From NCBI GenBank assembly GCA_030407005.1, contig JAUDYN010000008.1, positions 868,001 through 932,000 on the forward strand: a stretch of DNA of 64,000 nt, read 5' to 3'. A program made the position numbers and the translations under genes. This DNA is from Desarmillaria ectypa. Taxonomy: Eukaryota; Basidiomycota; Agaricomycetes; Agaricales; Physalacriaceae. Below the pieces are notes generated by a model. The model searched no databases. It had not been told where the DNA came from and saw only the letters and a list, made by a program, of their open reading frames with translations. Below are positions 12,476 through 24,800 of this stretch, piece after piece. Position 1 is the stretch's first letter. Each line of letters starts with the position of its first letter.

Positions 12476-15402
12476 TCATATACGAGTGTTACGTCCTTTG
12501 GGCACAGCTGCATGCCGCTTTGCGACCTCCGTCTTTAAAATCCCGACTACCAACCTCGCGGCCTCCACGTCACCCCTCTGAAAGAACGCCGTAACGAACA
12601 TCCTGTACATTGGCCTTATGTGCCGCTCGAATGAAAGCTCCGCATCTAATTCCGGAGTTGTGAACCCAATCCTCGACTCCAACGGCGTCGAAAACGGCAC
12701 ATCCCTCCCTCGCGGGAGCCAACGCACATCAACCGGATAGCCCAGCCTTACCATCTCATCGAACAACATCCTCACCGCAGCAGCATCGACCACTGTTTTC
12801 CAACGCAAAACCGCTTTCAAAATGATATTAAGCGTGACTCGGTCCTCGACAAAGCTATAGCGTTTCACGAAATAATCCCGGTTGGCGATCACCTTCCGCA
12901 CGAGCTGCGCATTACGCACGCGGAAACTCTGGAATGTGCGGTGCAGAATCATGTTTCCTACATGAGTTCGGGCTGGGATATCCAGGTATTGAAGTGACTG
13001 GGCGAACAAGTTTCGTGCGGCGATGGGACGTTTGGCTTTTGTAAGGATATAGATAGCCAGCTTGATACTTGCAACGTCGCTGGGTGTTTCGTGCAGAGTC
13101 GAAAAAACGCCCATCGCCGTAGAGCGAGGGGGGTCTCTCAACCTAAATGCAGAGTGCGATGCCATCCGTTCACGAGTATCTGTCGATGTTGATCTCGCAA
13201 TGGTCCGCGCAACCAGGGCGCCGCCATTTCGGGCGATGTTGTACACCAGCTGTTGGCGAAGTGTTTCAAGTTGCCCAGCATCCATACCCGTCTCAAGCAG
13301 TGTTGTATAGAGACGAACTGCGAGTTTGAACTGCCTCCGCCGAACCAACAATTGGGCAAAACCCGTAAGGAAGGTGATGGAGAAGAACCCTGTATTAGAA
13401 CGGCGAATACGCTGAACCGCACCAAAGGCCTTCACACTGTGTCCGGATTGGCCTATCGCAGTGAGAGTATGCTGTATATACCTCTGGTTCCTTTGGATAA
13501 GAAGAGACGAATATTCCGAATCTGGCAAATGGAGGAATTGATCGCCTATGGTACCGCTGGAAAATTCAGATAAATAGCGCAGGCCATGTCGAAAAAGGGA
13601 CCTGCTGATGGCTTCTAGCAGCTGTGTGCGTCGCTGAAGAAGAATTCTAGCGTCGTGAAGAAAAAATGTAGAACGTTCCGGTTGAATGGGAGCCATCAGG
13701 AACCCGAGCGCACATACAATGCTAGGAGCCAAAGTGATCTCTGCTTCTCGAGAATGGAGATACAATACAAAAGCGCTTTGTGTGTCCGCGGTCATGATCA
13801 TCCGAAAAACTACTTCCAGCACATCGCTCGCATTTGGTCCATCATATGCCATATTGATGACGCGCAGAGCGTCATCCCACCTGGGACTGATGCACCGGAA
13901 GTAGCACACCACAAAGTCCGCTGCTAGAGAGATGATCTGAATCTTTTCAGCCCTGGTATGATCCTTCCGTGTCGTCCATAGATCTTCAGACAAGCTATAA
14001 CGGCGGCATATATCTATGAGGCTTCGGTCGGATGTGTGAACACTTAGTCGAAGAAAGGACGCTACGACTGCCCGTTCGACAAACTGCGGTCGAGGCCTGC
14101 TCTGAGCAGACAACTGCCAGACCCTCCACAAACTACGCAGCGCCGTCTGTATGACTAGTGCGGATGGCGAATCTCGATCTTTCACAAGCCCTTCCAGAGA
14201 AGCTAACACAAGCACTGTGCACCAACCCAGTGCCGGATGGTCGGGTCTATCCGTCAGCGAAACCAAACGCTGGCTGAATGTCTCTGCTGACTTGAGTGAG
14301 TGAAGAAGGAAGAGCTTTAATTGCTGCCATCTCCACAAAGCATCGTTTTGAGGGTTAAAAACATCTTGTGCCTGCGCTCTAACCCATTGCTGAACAGAAA
14401 GCGGAAGTGATACGTAGAAGTGGGGGAGAAACGCCATCCCAAACCCAGCGGCAAGGTGCTCAACACCGATCGCTGCTGGCCCATGACTTCTAGAATGGGT
14501 ATCGAAGACACGAGTAGTACCCAGGGTTGGTGCACGCTTCAAATGTGAATTGGCCCCCTTGAACTGGGTCACTCGAGTCCAAAGCATGCTGAGAACATGC
14601 TCCCCGGCTGCATCAGGGACATTTTGGTTAAGAACTATTGGCCAGATAAACTCTATGATCTCGGGTGCTGGATTGGAAGAAGTTTCGAATATGACGGATA
14701 CATGGTGAAGTACTTCCGCTGCAGACTGTGGAGTTCCGAGTGACATTAGAGTCCTGTAATAGGCGAGATGCAGGTTAACGTCGATGGGTAACAATCGGAG
14801 ATGCTCGTAGTGATGTCTCGCAAGCCGAAGAGACGTTGGATCTACGCATCGATGGTCAGTCAAAGAATAAGGACACGACAAAAGATGATACCTATTGAGG
14901 AAGCCGCGACTAATCCCCATAATACCCAACACCGATCCTCTTCACCAAGTTCGTACCCTAGTGCCTCCATATCCGATGCAACCTCGCGTACAAACGCCCA
15001 ATGTATGTTTGGAGAACCCCCTTCCTCTGAATGACCGTCCGAGTCCGCAGACAGCTTTCCATACAAACATATGAGCCTACTGAGCTGGTTGCGGCTCAGA
15101 GAAGAAACCTGATGCATTTGCTTGACTTCACGATACAGTGAAAGCAGAGTGACGCTAGACGCAAGAGGTTTCGACCAATTATCCGACGACAAATGCGTAC
15201 TGAGGGTTGAAAGAGAATAATTCCGTTCTACAAGGGCGCGACGCGAGCTGGCTATAGTCACATTACCGTGACGCGCTCTATACACAAAATAGCGACTAAA
15301 AGAGAGTCAGAAATGCTGTGAGGACCAGCAGGAAAGCAGGATATACCGAAGAGTGCCACAGCCGTCCAAATTTCGGGCTGTCGACTGGACCCATCTCAAC
15401 AT
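12476..15402 (-). CDS. PPR-like mitochondrial protein (predicted)
   Basis: Three-exon model on the minus strand: 15402-15347, 15295-14892 and 14841-12476, with 51-nt and 50-nt GT-AG introns at 15346-15296 and 14891-14842. Phases match, giving 941 aa. ATG 15402 is chosen because it is the only upstream start that keeps frame through intron 1. It yields an Arg-rich, acid-poor N-terminus (starts MLRWVQSTARNL) typical of a mitochondrial presequence. The body is helical; near the C-terminus a stretch such as RMLFDEMVRLGYPVD has the look of a pentatricopeptide repeat, so an organellar RNA role is inferred. I do not recognise a specific named ortholog. The gene is divergent from ribosomal P0, with 425 bp between the start codons. 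Confidence 0.75.
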
Positions 15403-15827
15403 TCCATTGCATGTGAGATGATGCTGGCGCGAGATACGGTAACGACAACACCCCTTGTCTGCAATCGAATGCTTCTTGCGACTGGAAGAGCCTTGCCGTC
15501 GAGCACAGCGGCAGACAACGGCTAGTAGGACTTCGTCGTCGTCGAGTCGGAGGAGAACGGAAACTGCCGGGAGTCTTCAAACCTTATTCATAATTCCCAC
15601 GGTAGGGATACACAGAAAGAAAGCTGGCGATACCTGCCTCCTTTACTTTAGTCGTCTTGAAAAATCCATTGGCACTCCGTGGTGAGTATCATCGATTTCT
15701 TTTACGGGAGTTGTTGCTGACAATGGGCAGAGACCAATAGGGAGGCACTATCTCTGTATAATTCCAACACACTGTATGTCCTGCTGATACCTGTACGACG
15801 CCTTCTCATCTGTCTGCAGAAAACAAG
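15403..15827. promoter_or_regulatory. Divergent promoter region between the PPR-like gene and P0
   Basis: The 425 bp separates two divergently transcribed start codons and must hold both promoters. The P0 side is pyrimidine-rich before the ATG (15781-15827). No clear TATA box was seen close to either ATG. Open frames here (for example minus 15296-15580) overlap intron 1 of the PPR-like gene and are not supported. Confidence 0.5.
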
Positions 15828-16918
15828 ATGGGAGCTTCTCGCGCTGACAAGGAAATATACTTCCAAAAACTCAAGGAACTCTTGGCCAAGTATCGTGCGT
15901 CTTTGCCGACAATAAATTATACAATGAACTGACGGTCACACAGCATCGATTTTCCTGGTCAATGTCGACAACGTCGGTTCCAACCAGATGCATCAGATTC
16001 GTGTCTCTCTCCGTGGCAAGGGCGTCGTTTTGATGGGCAAGAACACCATGGTTCGACGTGCTCTCCGTTCCATTCTCTCGGAATACCCCCAGTTCGAGCG
16101 TCTCCTTCCTCACATCAAGGGCAACATCGGTTTCGTGTTCACCGCTGGAGATCTCAAGGATGTTCGCGATCTCATCGTTGCCAACAAGGTCGCTGCCCCC
16201 GCTCGTGCTGGCGCCTTTGCCCCCAAGGACGTCACCGTCCCTGGCGGCAACACCGGTATGGAACCCGGAAAGACGTCTTTCTTCCAGGCTCTCGGTATCC
16301 CCACCAAGATTGCCCGTGGTACGATTGAAATCGTCTCCGACGTCAAGGTCGTGCAAGCCGGTACTCGTGTGGGAACTTCGGAGGCAACTCTGTTGAACAT
16401 GCTTAATATTTCTCCCTTCACCTACGGAATGACGGTTGTCCAGATCTTCGACTCTGGAAACTCATTCTCGCCTGACGTTCTGGATGTTGATGAGCAGGAG
16501 CTCGTGGACAGGTTCTTGAGCGGTATCAAGACCATCGCGGCTATTTCCCTCGCCCTCAACTATCCCACCATCGTATCAGTTGTTCACTCGCTTGTGAATG
16601 CGTACAAGAATGTCCTTGCCGTTTCATTGGCTACCGAGTACACGTTCGATGGATCCGAGAAGGTTTGCTTTTGTATACGTATGTTTTCCATGTGCTGATT
16701 TCTTTCTAGGTCAAGGAATACCTTGCCAACCCTGAAGCATTTGCTGCTGCTGCTGCTGTTCCTGCTGCTGCTGAGGCCGCTCCTGCTGCCGCGGCTGTTG
16801 AGGAGAAGGAGCCGGAGAAGGAAGAAGAATCTGATGATGACATGGTAAGTTTTTTCCTCGTATGATGGTGAATGTATCTGACGAACGTTTGCTGCAGGGC
16901 TTCGGTCTGTTCGATTAG
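15828..16918 (+). CDS. RPP0: 60S acidic ribosomal protein P0
   Basis: Four exons: 15828-15894, 15944-16662, 16710-16844 and 16898-16918, with canonical 46-53 nt introns; 313 aa, the usual P0 length. The N-terminal L10-type rRNA-binding domain is intact ([15 protein letters not shown], then [16 protein letters not shown]). An Ala-rich hinge follows, and the protein ends in the acidic stalk tail [14 protein letters not shown], split by the last intron so that the final 6 codons are a separate exon. P0 anchors the P1/P2 stalk on the large subunit and recruits elongation factors at the GTPase centre. Codon use is strongly biased, as in highly expressed genes. Identity is very secure. Confidence 0.97.
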
Positions 16919-17306
16919 ATATTTTCATGCTTACTCGTGTATCGTAGTCTTTATTTGAATACCATACTGTATTGCTTGAATTTGTATCCGGAAAATAATC
17001 GGTATTGACGGTCCGGCAGTTCCCGCCGTCCCACGTTATGCATGACGGTAGCCTTTCCTCTCCACTACGTCCTCTTACAGTATACAATACGCAGCCCAGA
17101 CTGCTTAATTTCTTCCTTTCCCCGCCATCTCTTGATATTTGTGACGGAATAATACGAAATCTCCAGTATTTCGCATAGAAGCCAGCGCCGAAAACACGTT
17201 CTTCGTCCAGGACCAAATCCGATAATTTCCTGATCTGGCGTTTGGCTGGGAATCTTGGGCGTGTTCAACCGAGTACGTCCAGAGTATATAACGGCCCGGT
17301 TATTCC
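16919..17306. promoter_or_regulatory. P0 3' flank and TPS1 promoter with TATA box at 17285-17291
   Basis: This 388-bp interval lies between P0 and the trehalose synthase gene. A TATATAA box at 17285-17291 is only 15 bp from the first in-frame ATG at 17307. No other coding signal was seen. Confidence 0.5.
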
Positions 17307-19069
17307 ATGTCCAGCTCTCCCATCGACCCAGCTATGGAGGGTGGCCACCTCATCGTCGTCTCCAACCGTCTCCCTATTACCATCACCAAGGATGCTGCAG
17401 GCGAGTACCACTTCAAAATGTCCTCTGGCGGTCTCGTTTCTGCACTTTCTGGCTTCAAAAAGTCGCTCAATTTCACCTGGATCGGTTGGCCAGGATTCTT
17501 CATTCCCGTTCGCGACCGTCCCCACGTCGACAAGCGCCTGATGGAAGAGTATTCTTGCCAGGCCGTATACCTCGACGATGACGTTGCGGACCGTCACTAC
17601 AACGGCTTTTCCAATTCCATTCTATGGCCCTTGTTTCATTACCACCCCGGCGAGATGAACTTTGATGAAGAGAACTGGTCGGCGTACCGGCAAGCAAATC
17701 TGCAGTTTGCAGAGGCCGTCAAGATACAGCTCACTCCGGGATCGATGGTGTGGGTACAGGACTACCATCTCATGCTGCTGCCCATGCTCCTACGCGGTCT
17801 AATTAACGGTGCACAGACGGAAAGCAATTACATCCAGAAAGAGCTGACCAAGATTACTGAGGGCATTGAAGGTGAGGATGTCACGGCGACCAAGTCGGAA
17901 GCCGTTCCAGGAATTAAAATCGGTTTCTTTTTACACACGCCCTTTCCAAGTAGCGAGATATACAGGCGAGTTTCATTCTCTCATTCGTTGCGCTCGCTTA
18001 CACCTTTTAGAATTCTCCCGGTCCGACGCGAAATCCTTCTCGGAATTCTTTACTGCGACCTCATCGGCTTCCATACCTACGACTACGCTCGACACTTTCT
18101 CTCCTCATGCACCCGTATCCTTGGTCTTCCCACTATGCCCAATGGGGTCGAGTTCGAAGGCCGACTAGCCCATGTTGGCACATTTCCTATCGGTATCGAG
18201 CCCGCGTCGTTCATTGATGTGAGTAACCCATTCCAGCACACGGCCGACTGTCTAAAGAATACTCCAGAATCTCAAGAAAGAATCTGTCAAGTCCCGGGTC
18301 GGTCAGCTGGAGCAGCGGTTTGGCGGTGTCAAAGTTATTGTGGGCGTCGATCGGCTTGACTATATCAAAGGTGTACCGCAAAAACTCCACGGCTTGGAGT
18401 TGTTTTTGACACAGCATCCAGAGTGGATTGGCAAAGTAGTTCTCGTTCAGCTAGCGGTTCCGTCGAGGCAAGATGTGGAGGAGTATCAGAATCTACGGTC
18501 CACGGTGAACGAACTCGTTGGAAGGATCAATGGCCGCTTTGGAACTGTCGAGTTCATGCCCATTCATTTCATGCACAAAAGTTTGCCGTTCGACGAGCTA
18601 TGCGCGCTGTATGCTGTCAGTGACGTGTGCCTAGTGTCCAGTACAAGGGACGGGATGAATCTGGTCCGTATTTCCCCTTGTCTTTTGTGAGGCAGTTCAT
18701 CATAGCTTTTTTTTTCAGGTATCATATGAGTACGTCGCGTGTCAGCAAGCAAAACAAGGAGTCATGATCCTTTCGGAGTTTGCTGGTGCTGCGCAGAGCC
18801 TGAATGGATCAATCGTTATCAACCCGTGGGATTCGCAGCAAGTCGCTGACGCGATTCATGAGGCTGTTACAATGGATGCGGGTGTCCGGGCGGAAAACCA
18901 TCGCAAGCTGTTCAAGTATGTGAACAAGTATAGTGCATCGTTTTGGGGGAGTAGCTTTATCAAGGAGATGAGCAAAATAAAGCTTGAAGATGATGTCGAG
19001 ACGGTTCAGAAGATTGAGGATGGGGTCATTAGGGATGGGATGGTTACGCCGAACGGGAACGGAGTCTGA
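17307..19069 (+). CDS. TPS1: Trehalose-6-phosphate synthase (UDP-forming), GT20
   Basis: Four exons: 17307-17965, 18011-18218, 18268-18663 and 18719-19069; 537 aa. Intron 1 (17966-18010, 45 nt) has a GC donor: only GC-AG splicing restores the conserved FPSSEIYRILPVRREIL junction. The enzyme makes trehalose-6-phosphate from UDP-glucose and glucose-6-phosphate, for stress protection and glycolytic control. Motifs in order are HLIVVSNRLPIT near the N-terminus, WIGWPGF, VWVQDYHLMLLP, FHTYDYARHF, GVDRLDYIKGVP and DGMNLVSYEYVACQ. Length matches single-domain Tps1; there is no phosphatase domain. A second in-frame ATG at 17334 directly precedes the conserved core and may be the true start given the TATA position. 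Confidence 0.96.
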
Positions 19070-21099
19070 AAGTCTGGAGGTAATTCTGATATGGGAAATA
19101 AACACGTCCTTATGGTATATTTATTCGAATTGATTCGCACGTAGAGACGAATGTGGAATAATAGGATTCGTGTACTTATAACGGTGTCCCGATCGTGATT
19201 TCACAGACATTAAGTGAAACTCGCTAGAGGGCTTCTCTCGTGGTATAGATTGGCGCTGGTATAGAACCTTCCGCGTACTAGTAGCGATAACCAAGTATGA
19301 AGCAATGGTTATTGGAAACAGATGGGTCGCATCCAAGGTTTCATGGTACCATGGTCCGTATTGATGGGTGATGCTTGTATGTCTCTCAATACGACAAACC
19401 GGTCGAACAATGGAGAAATCAATACTCCTTTCTCAAATCGCTTGGGCAGCTGGACCCACGGTCCTCAGATCGATATCGATTCATATTTATCCCGAGTACG
19501 GGAGAATCCCGCAGTACCTTAATTCAAGTGCTGTTAAGTGTATTTATAATGCTGTTAACTTCCCAGTCAAATCTGAATCTGACACGACACGAGTATCGGA
19601 AATGAGCCTCGTATGAGAGATTCATTAATTGAATTCTGGTTATACTAGTACTTACCAGGAAAGTTTGATGAAAGCAAGTTCTACCTTCAGGCACATGCTC
19701 CATTGCCGCCCCAAACTCAAGCTCAAGGTACAGACATTTTTTGAAAGATTCTTTGAAAAATAAAATTTCACCGCAGCTCTCTGTAGATGACTTCGCTAGG
19801 AGGCTCGAGTGCTTGCTTGTTAAGCTAGCGCTGCGAACAGTCGCATACTGGTTATGGCCGCCGATCATGATCATCAGTGCCTGACGTCATAAGAACCCCG
19901 CCTACGTGAGCTGCATGAGTCACACCAATGTTCACAGAATGCGGGCCATTTGAAAAAGGGAAAGATTGAGTACGGTACCAGCCTAGTCGCGGACTCGGAC
20001 TCAGTTGAAAGTTATTTGCTTCTTTTTTTCTCAGCGGCCCGGGACGGCGATTTCCCTGATTACTTATTCTGATATAGAATGAAATGCGTGGAACAAGCCT
20101 GGAAAAACTTTTGGGTGGTTGTTATCATTGTCTCTCTCAGAGTCCGGCTCTTCTCTCAAGGTTTATTGGCCTGGCCGTAGATGCGTGTACTACGAGCATG
20201 TTTGGCGTGAAAGAAACTGAGTAAGTTCGGTGCTACGGGACGGCTTTTAAAACCAGCCGATTGATCTTCGAGTGCTATAGAGGTAAAGCTTGTTGAGTGT
20301 AGCCAAGTTACGTATGAAAGTGCTGCGATACAAGTATTAACACTACCCGCGTTGTTTATACGGTTTGTCAGGCTCAAAACACCGAGATTCGCTCTCGTCA
20401 GAATGAGCTGCGGTTTTTTTTTCACGAGCGCAGTTATGTTGGTAGTGAATTTAATGTCCGATACCGTAATGATCTTCCTCGGCCTACCCGACCTTAACAG
20501 AACTGTGGTAGAGTTTAAGAGTAATATGTCTCGATTCGCTTAAAGTTACTGCTGATGATGCTCCTCTATATACTTGGTGTTGTAACGAACAAATCCAGAC
20601 GATGTGGCGGGTAGTGGCGGATAGGCCAGAACCCTACGAGAACCGTAATCAACCAGCTTGGCTAAAATGAGACCACGTGTTCCACACAGCCTTGAAGGTT
20701 GAAGGTTGAAGCTAGTGTGATCACATATGATACACACATGGAGAGCTGACCAAAGCAGATACTATTCATGCGATTGGGCATAGATACCAAGCTTAAAAAG
20801 GGAGACGACTCTGCGATAGAAACGAGGCTATGCACGGGCTTGGAAGGCTAGAAAATTCAAGGAGAACTGGTGTGCTTGTGGGACAAGAAATTTGGAACTG
20901 ACAGATTGACTTGGGTCGTTTGGCGGGATCGGCGGGGCCCGTGATTGGAGTGAAATGTGTAAGGGATGCTATGCAAAAACTTGTGTGCTATTGGGCGATT
21001 GCAAAAATGTGACAACACGTCTGCTTATAGGCGACGGTGACGTCGGAGAATTCAGTAGTCAGTATGGTAGTAGAGAATACTACATCGTGTTCCGCGAGG
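19070..21099. other. Intergenic, 2 kb with no supported gene
   Basis: Many short frames on both strands, none with recognisable domains, splice-consistent extension or codon bias. It includes the 3' flank of TPS1. From about 19.9 kb the DNA has ordinary CpG content, so it is not like the decayed transposon block. Confidence 0.5.
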
Positions 21100-21769
21100 C
21101 AGTGCAAGTCCTGATGGATTTGGGGGGCTTCTGAACTTTAGCTGAGCTTCCAAGAATAATGCACAGAGGGTCAGACACATATAGCACAATTCCCGCTACA
21201 AGGAGATGTAAAATTGGAGAAGAGGACGTAAGCCATGGAGGTAGTTCAAGTGGTGCCAATTTTTTCCGCTACTATTGTTTAGGTCCAGGCAACACGGCGG
21301 TGACAATACGCTGACGAAATGGGGATCCATGGCACCGACATGGAGTCACCGTGACTACTGAGAAAACAGCAAAGGCAGCGCCACTCAGATGAGTGCGTAG
21401 CCGCAAATACAGCAGTACTCCCAATACACTCGTGAAGAGGGGTTGTCGCCAAATGCAGAGACAGTACCAAGCAACAAAGTGATCACTGAAAAAAAAAAAG
21501 TCTGATGATCCGGAGGCCGCTCCGTAAGGGCTTGGCCGCCGACAAAAATCTGAAAACTCCAAGGAAGAGAGCCTTTCGATACCTAGTAGCCTGGTAGATA
21601 CACCATCAGCGCTACAAGGCGCGAATTGTGATAGACGCCGTCCAACCACTAGGGCGCTTAAGCACTAAAGTGCACAAGAACAGCTTTGAAAAAAAGGGGG
21701 GATCACGGGCCGGAGAATTGTTGGGAACCGGCCTGAAGGCAGTGCGCCAAGGCTTCCAGAATATATCTT
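21100..21769. repeat. Dispersed repeat, copy 1 (split by about 400 bp)
   Basis: Two blocks match 27774-28012 in the same order and orientation. Block one, about 21100-21168, shares CAGTGCAAGTCCTGA and AATAATGCA. Block two, about 21566-21769, shares AGACGCCGTCCAACCACTAG and GGGCCGGAGAATTGTTGGGA and ends ATATATCTT. Roughly 400 bp between the blocks is absent from the other copy. The repeat ends 107 bp before the start codon of the Ca2+-ATPase. Confidence 0.75.
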
Positions 21770-21876
21770 ATGTAGACAACCTCCACAGCACACCACGACC
21801 TTCCTTCCGTCCTTTGCATCCTCCCACAAACGTATGAGTACTGTCATTTTCTGCTCTTACAGTCGAATAGAACACC

Positions 21877-24800
21877 ATGGAGTCCCATAATCATCCAATG
21901 AGTCCTGCAATCATCATCGAGGATGCTACTTCTATAGGCGATGGTGCTAGCAGCAACGAGGCTGTCGTTTTAACACCCCTTACTCCTAGTGACGGTAGAA
22001 GTGGAGATCTTTTGTCGCCGCTGCATATACCCAGGCAAACGCGTACTTCTGTCGAGATTCACTCACCAGGGACGCCTTCAGACATGTCCGACGCTTCGTC
22101 TGCACCACCATCACCCACTCTTTCCAGCTCTTCCGGTCCTTACCCGACAACGCTCGCTTTACGAGAAAATCAGCCTGAAGTTCGCTTCAATGCCAGCCTT
22201 CTTTCGCCTGACTCGCCTATACACAATCGCAAGGCTAGTGTAGGAACTTTGACTAGTTCGAATGAAGGAACAGTCGTGGAAGAGAACCGTAGTGAAAAGT
22301 CTGGTTCTGGTTCTGATACACACAGTTACACACAGTATGACGCGTCGCGTTCACCCTCTCGTGAAAGGACAGAAACCGCGCCACCTGAGAAGGAGGAGGA
22401 GAAAGATCAGCTAAAGGAGAAAAGGAAGAAGAAAAAGAAAACGAAAAAAGACGACGAGAAAGAGAAAGAGGTGACTGGTCATCGAGCAGAACTAGAGCAG
22501 GACGCCAATGTCGACCCCACACCGTTCCGTTTCAAGCCCTACGAGCTTGCCCACATGCTTGACCCCAAGAACCTGGATACTCTGGAGGAAATAGGTGGCA
22601 CTTCTGGTCTACTGCGCGGTCTGGGCTCTGATAGTGTCCATGGGCTGGGCTCAGGCCCAGGGCATGGTGATAGTCGACCAGGCGCTGGAGAGGGTGCTTC
22701 CCAGCGACATGATCCTGAAAAGGAGGTACCAGCCATCACCCTCACGGAGCCTGGGGGAGATGTTCATTCCACCCATGCATCTGATATTTACAATGAAGCC
22801 GCCTTCGCGGCATCGTTGGATGAACGTCGGCACGTTTATGGGTCCAATGTATTGCCCGAGCGTCGCAGCAAGTCAATGTTGCAGCTCATGTGGACCGCCC
22901 TCAAGGATAAAGTTTTGGTATGTTCCTCTCTTGTGTGACGGACATCGCTTGACCCTTTTCAATGAAGATTTTATTATCTATTGCTGCTGTTGTTTCTCTT
23001 GCTCTCGGGTTCTTTCAAGATTTTGGTGTCGCTCGAGATGCCAGCGCCGGTCCTCCGGTGGATTGGGTGGAAGGCGTTGCTATTATGGTTGCGATCATCA
23101 TTGTCGTAAGCATATGTCACATTATCGTTTTCGTACAGCCTTTTCTGACATCGTGGGACAAAAGGTGGTCGTTGGTTCTGTGAATGACTGGCAGAAGGAA
23201 CGCCAATTTAAAACTTTGAATGAACGAAAGGAGGAACGTGGGGTCAAAGTCATTCGTGACGGCGTTGAGAAAGTCATCGATATCAAAGTATGTAGTCAGC
23301 AGACGGATTTGCTGTGTCGACTCACGTTACTTTCAGGAAGTTGTAGTTGGTGATATCGCGTTGCTGGAGCCGGGCGAGATTGTTCCCTGCGATGGTGTGT
23401 TCCTGGGAGGACACAATGTGAGGTGCGACGAGTCTGGTGCAACAGGGGAATCGGACGCGATCAAGAAGGCGACCTTCGAAGAATGCAGGTCTATGCTGCA
23501 CAAACGACGAGAAGAGGCGGGTCACACAGCAAATCTGGCGCATACAGATTGTTTCATCGTTAGCGGTTCCAAGGTATTGGAAGGTGTCGGCAAGTATGTT
23601 GTGGTTGCTGTTGGAACTAAAAGTTTTAATGGAAGAATTATGATGGGTATGTACGTTCATCATATCAATATTTCGGGCTAACCCCATTTCCGGTTTCATC
23701 AGCATTACGAGGCGGTGGGGAGAATACGCCTCTTCAGCTCAAGCTGAACTTCCTGGCCGAACTGATTGCCAAAATTGGCAGTTTGGCAGGGCTGATATTA
23801 TTTACTGCCCTAATGATTCGGTTTTTCGTGCAGTTGGGTACTGGCGATCCTGTCCGGTTTGTACAATCCGCTTTTTGTTACCTTTATATGATGCTGACTG
23901 AACCCTCGGGCAGTACGGCGAACGAAAAGGGGATTGCTTTCGTGAATATCCTGATCATCTCTGTAACACTGATTGTCGTTGCTGTCCCGGAAGGTTTGCC
24001 TTGATTGTGATTGCAGAATATTTCACCGACTAATGATGTCGTTTTTATCACAGGTCTGCCGCTAGCGGTCACTCTCGCACTGGCTTTTGCGACGAAACGA
24101 ATGACTTATGAAAACTTGTTGGTACGGGTTCTGGGGTCTTGCGAGACCATGGCAAACGCATCAGTCGTTTGCACGGATAAGACCGGTACCCTCACCCAAA
24201 ACGTGATGACTGTTGTTGCTGGGTCTGTCGGCGTTCACGCCAAGTTTGTTCGCCAGCTAGAGGAGAATCAAACGCGCACGAATGTCGGCGAGGAAGAGCC
24301 CGGTCACCGCAAACACCCTAACGATTTTTCCATTGATCAGTCGCAACTCAATGATGTTATGACGCCCGCATTACGTTCTCTTTTTAACGAAGCTATCGCG
24401 GTCAATTCCACTGCGTTCCAGGATGTCGATCCAGAATCTGGAGAGATAATTTTCGTTGGTAACAAGACGGAGACAGCTCTCCTAAAGTTTGCACGGGAGT
24501 TGGGATGGGCGGATTTCAAGAAAACGCGAGACAGCTCGGACATCGTCCAGATGATTCCCTTTTCTAGCGAGCGCAAGGCGATGGGAGTTGTTGTCAAACT
24601 AGGAGAGAAGAAGTGGCGCTTTTATGTTAAAGGCGCAAGCGAGATTTTGTCGAGGAAGTGTACCCATAATGTCGTCGTGCAGAAGCCTGGGAACTCCAGC
24701 CCCCAGCGGAGCGACGTTGAGGTTACACAAATTGACGACCATTCAGCCGATAATATTGCTCGCACCATCATTTTCTACGCCAACCAGACACTACGAACGA

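Noticed and set aside
15296..15580. 94-codon minus-strand frame (Arg/Ser-rich) as an alternative first exon of the PPR-like gene
   Set aside because: Its frame joins out of phase across the 15346-15296 intron; the overlapping frame from ATG 15402 joins in phase and gives a better presequence.
16584..17216. 210-codon minus-strand frame over the P0 3' end
   Set aside because: Overlaps the conserved P0 exons antisense and has no recognisable features.
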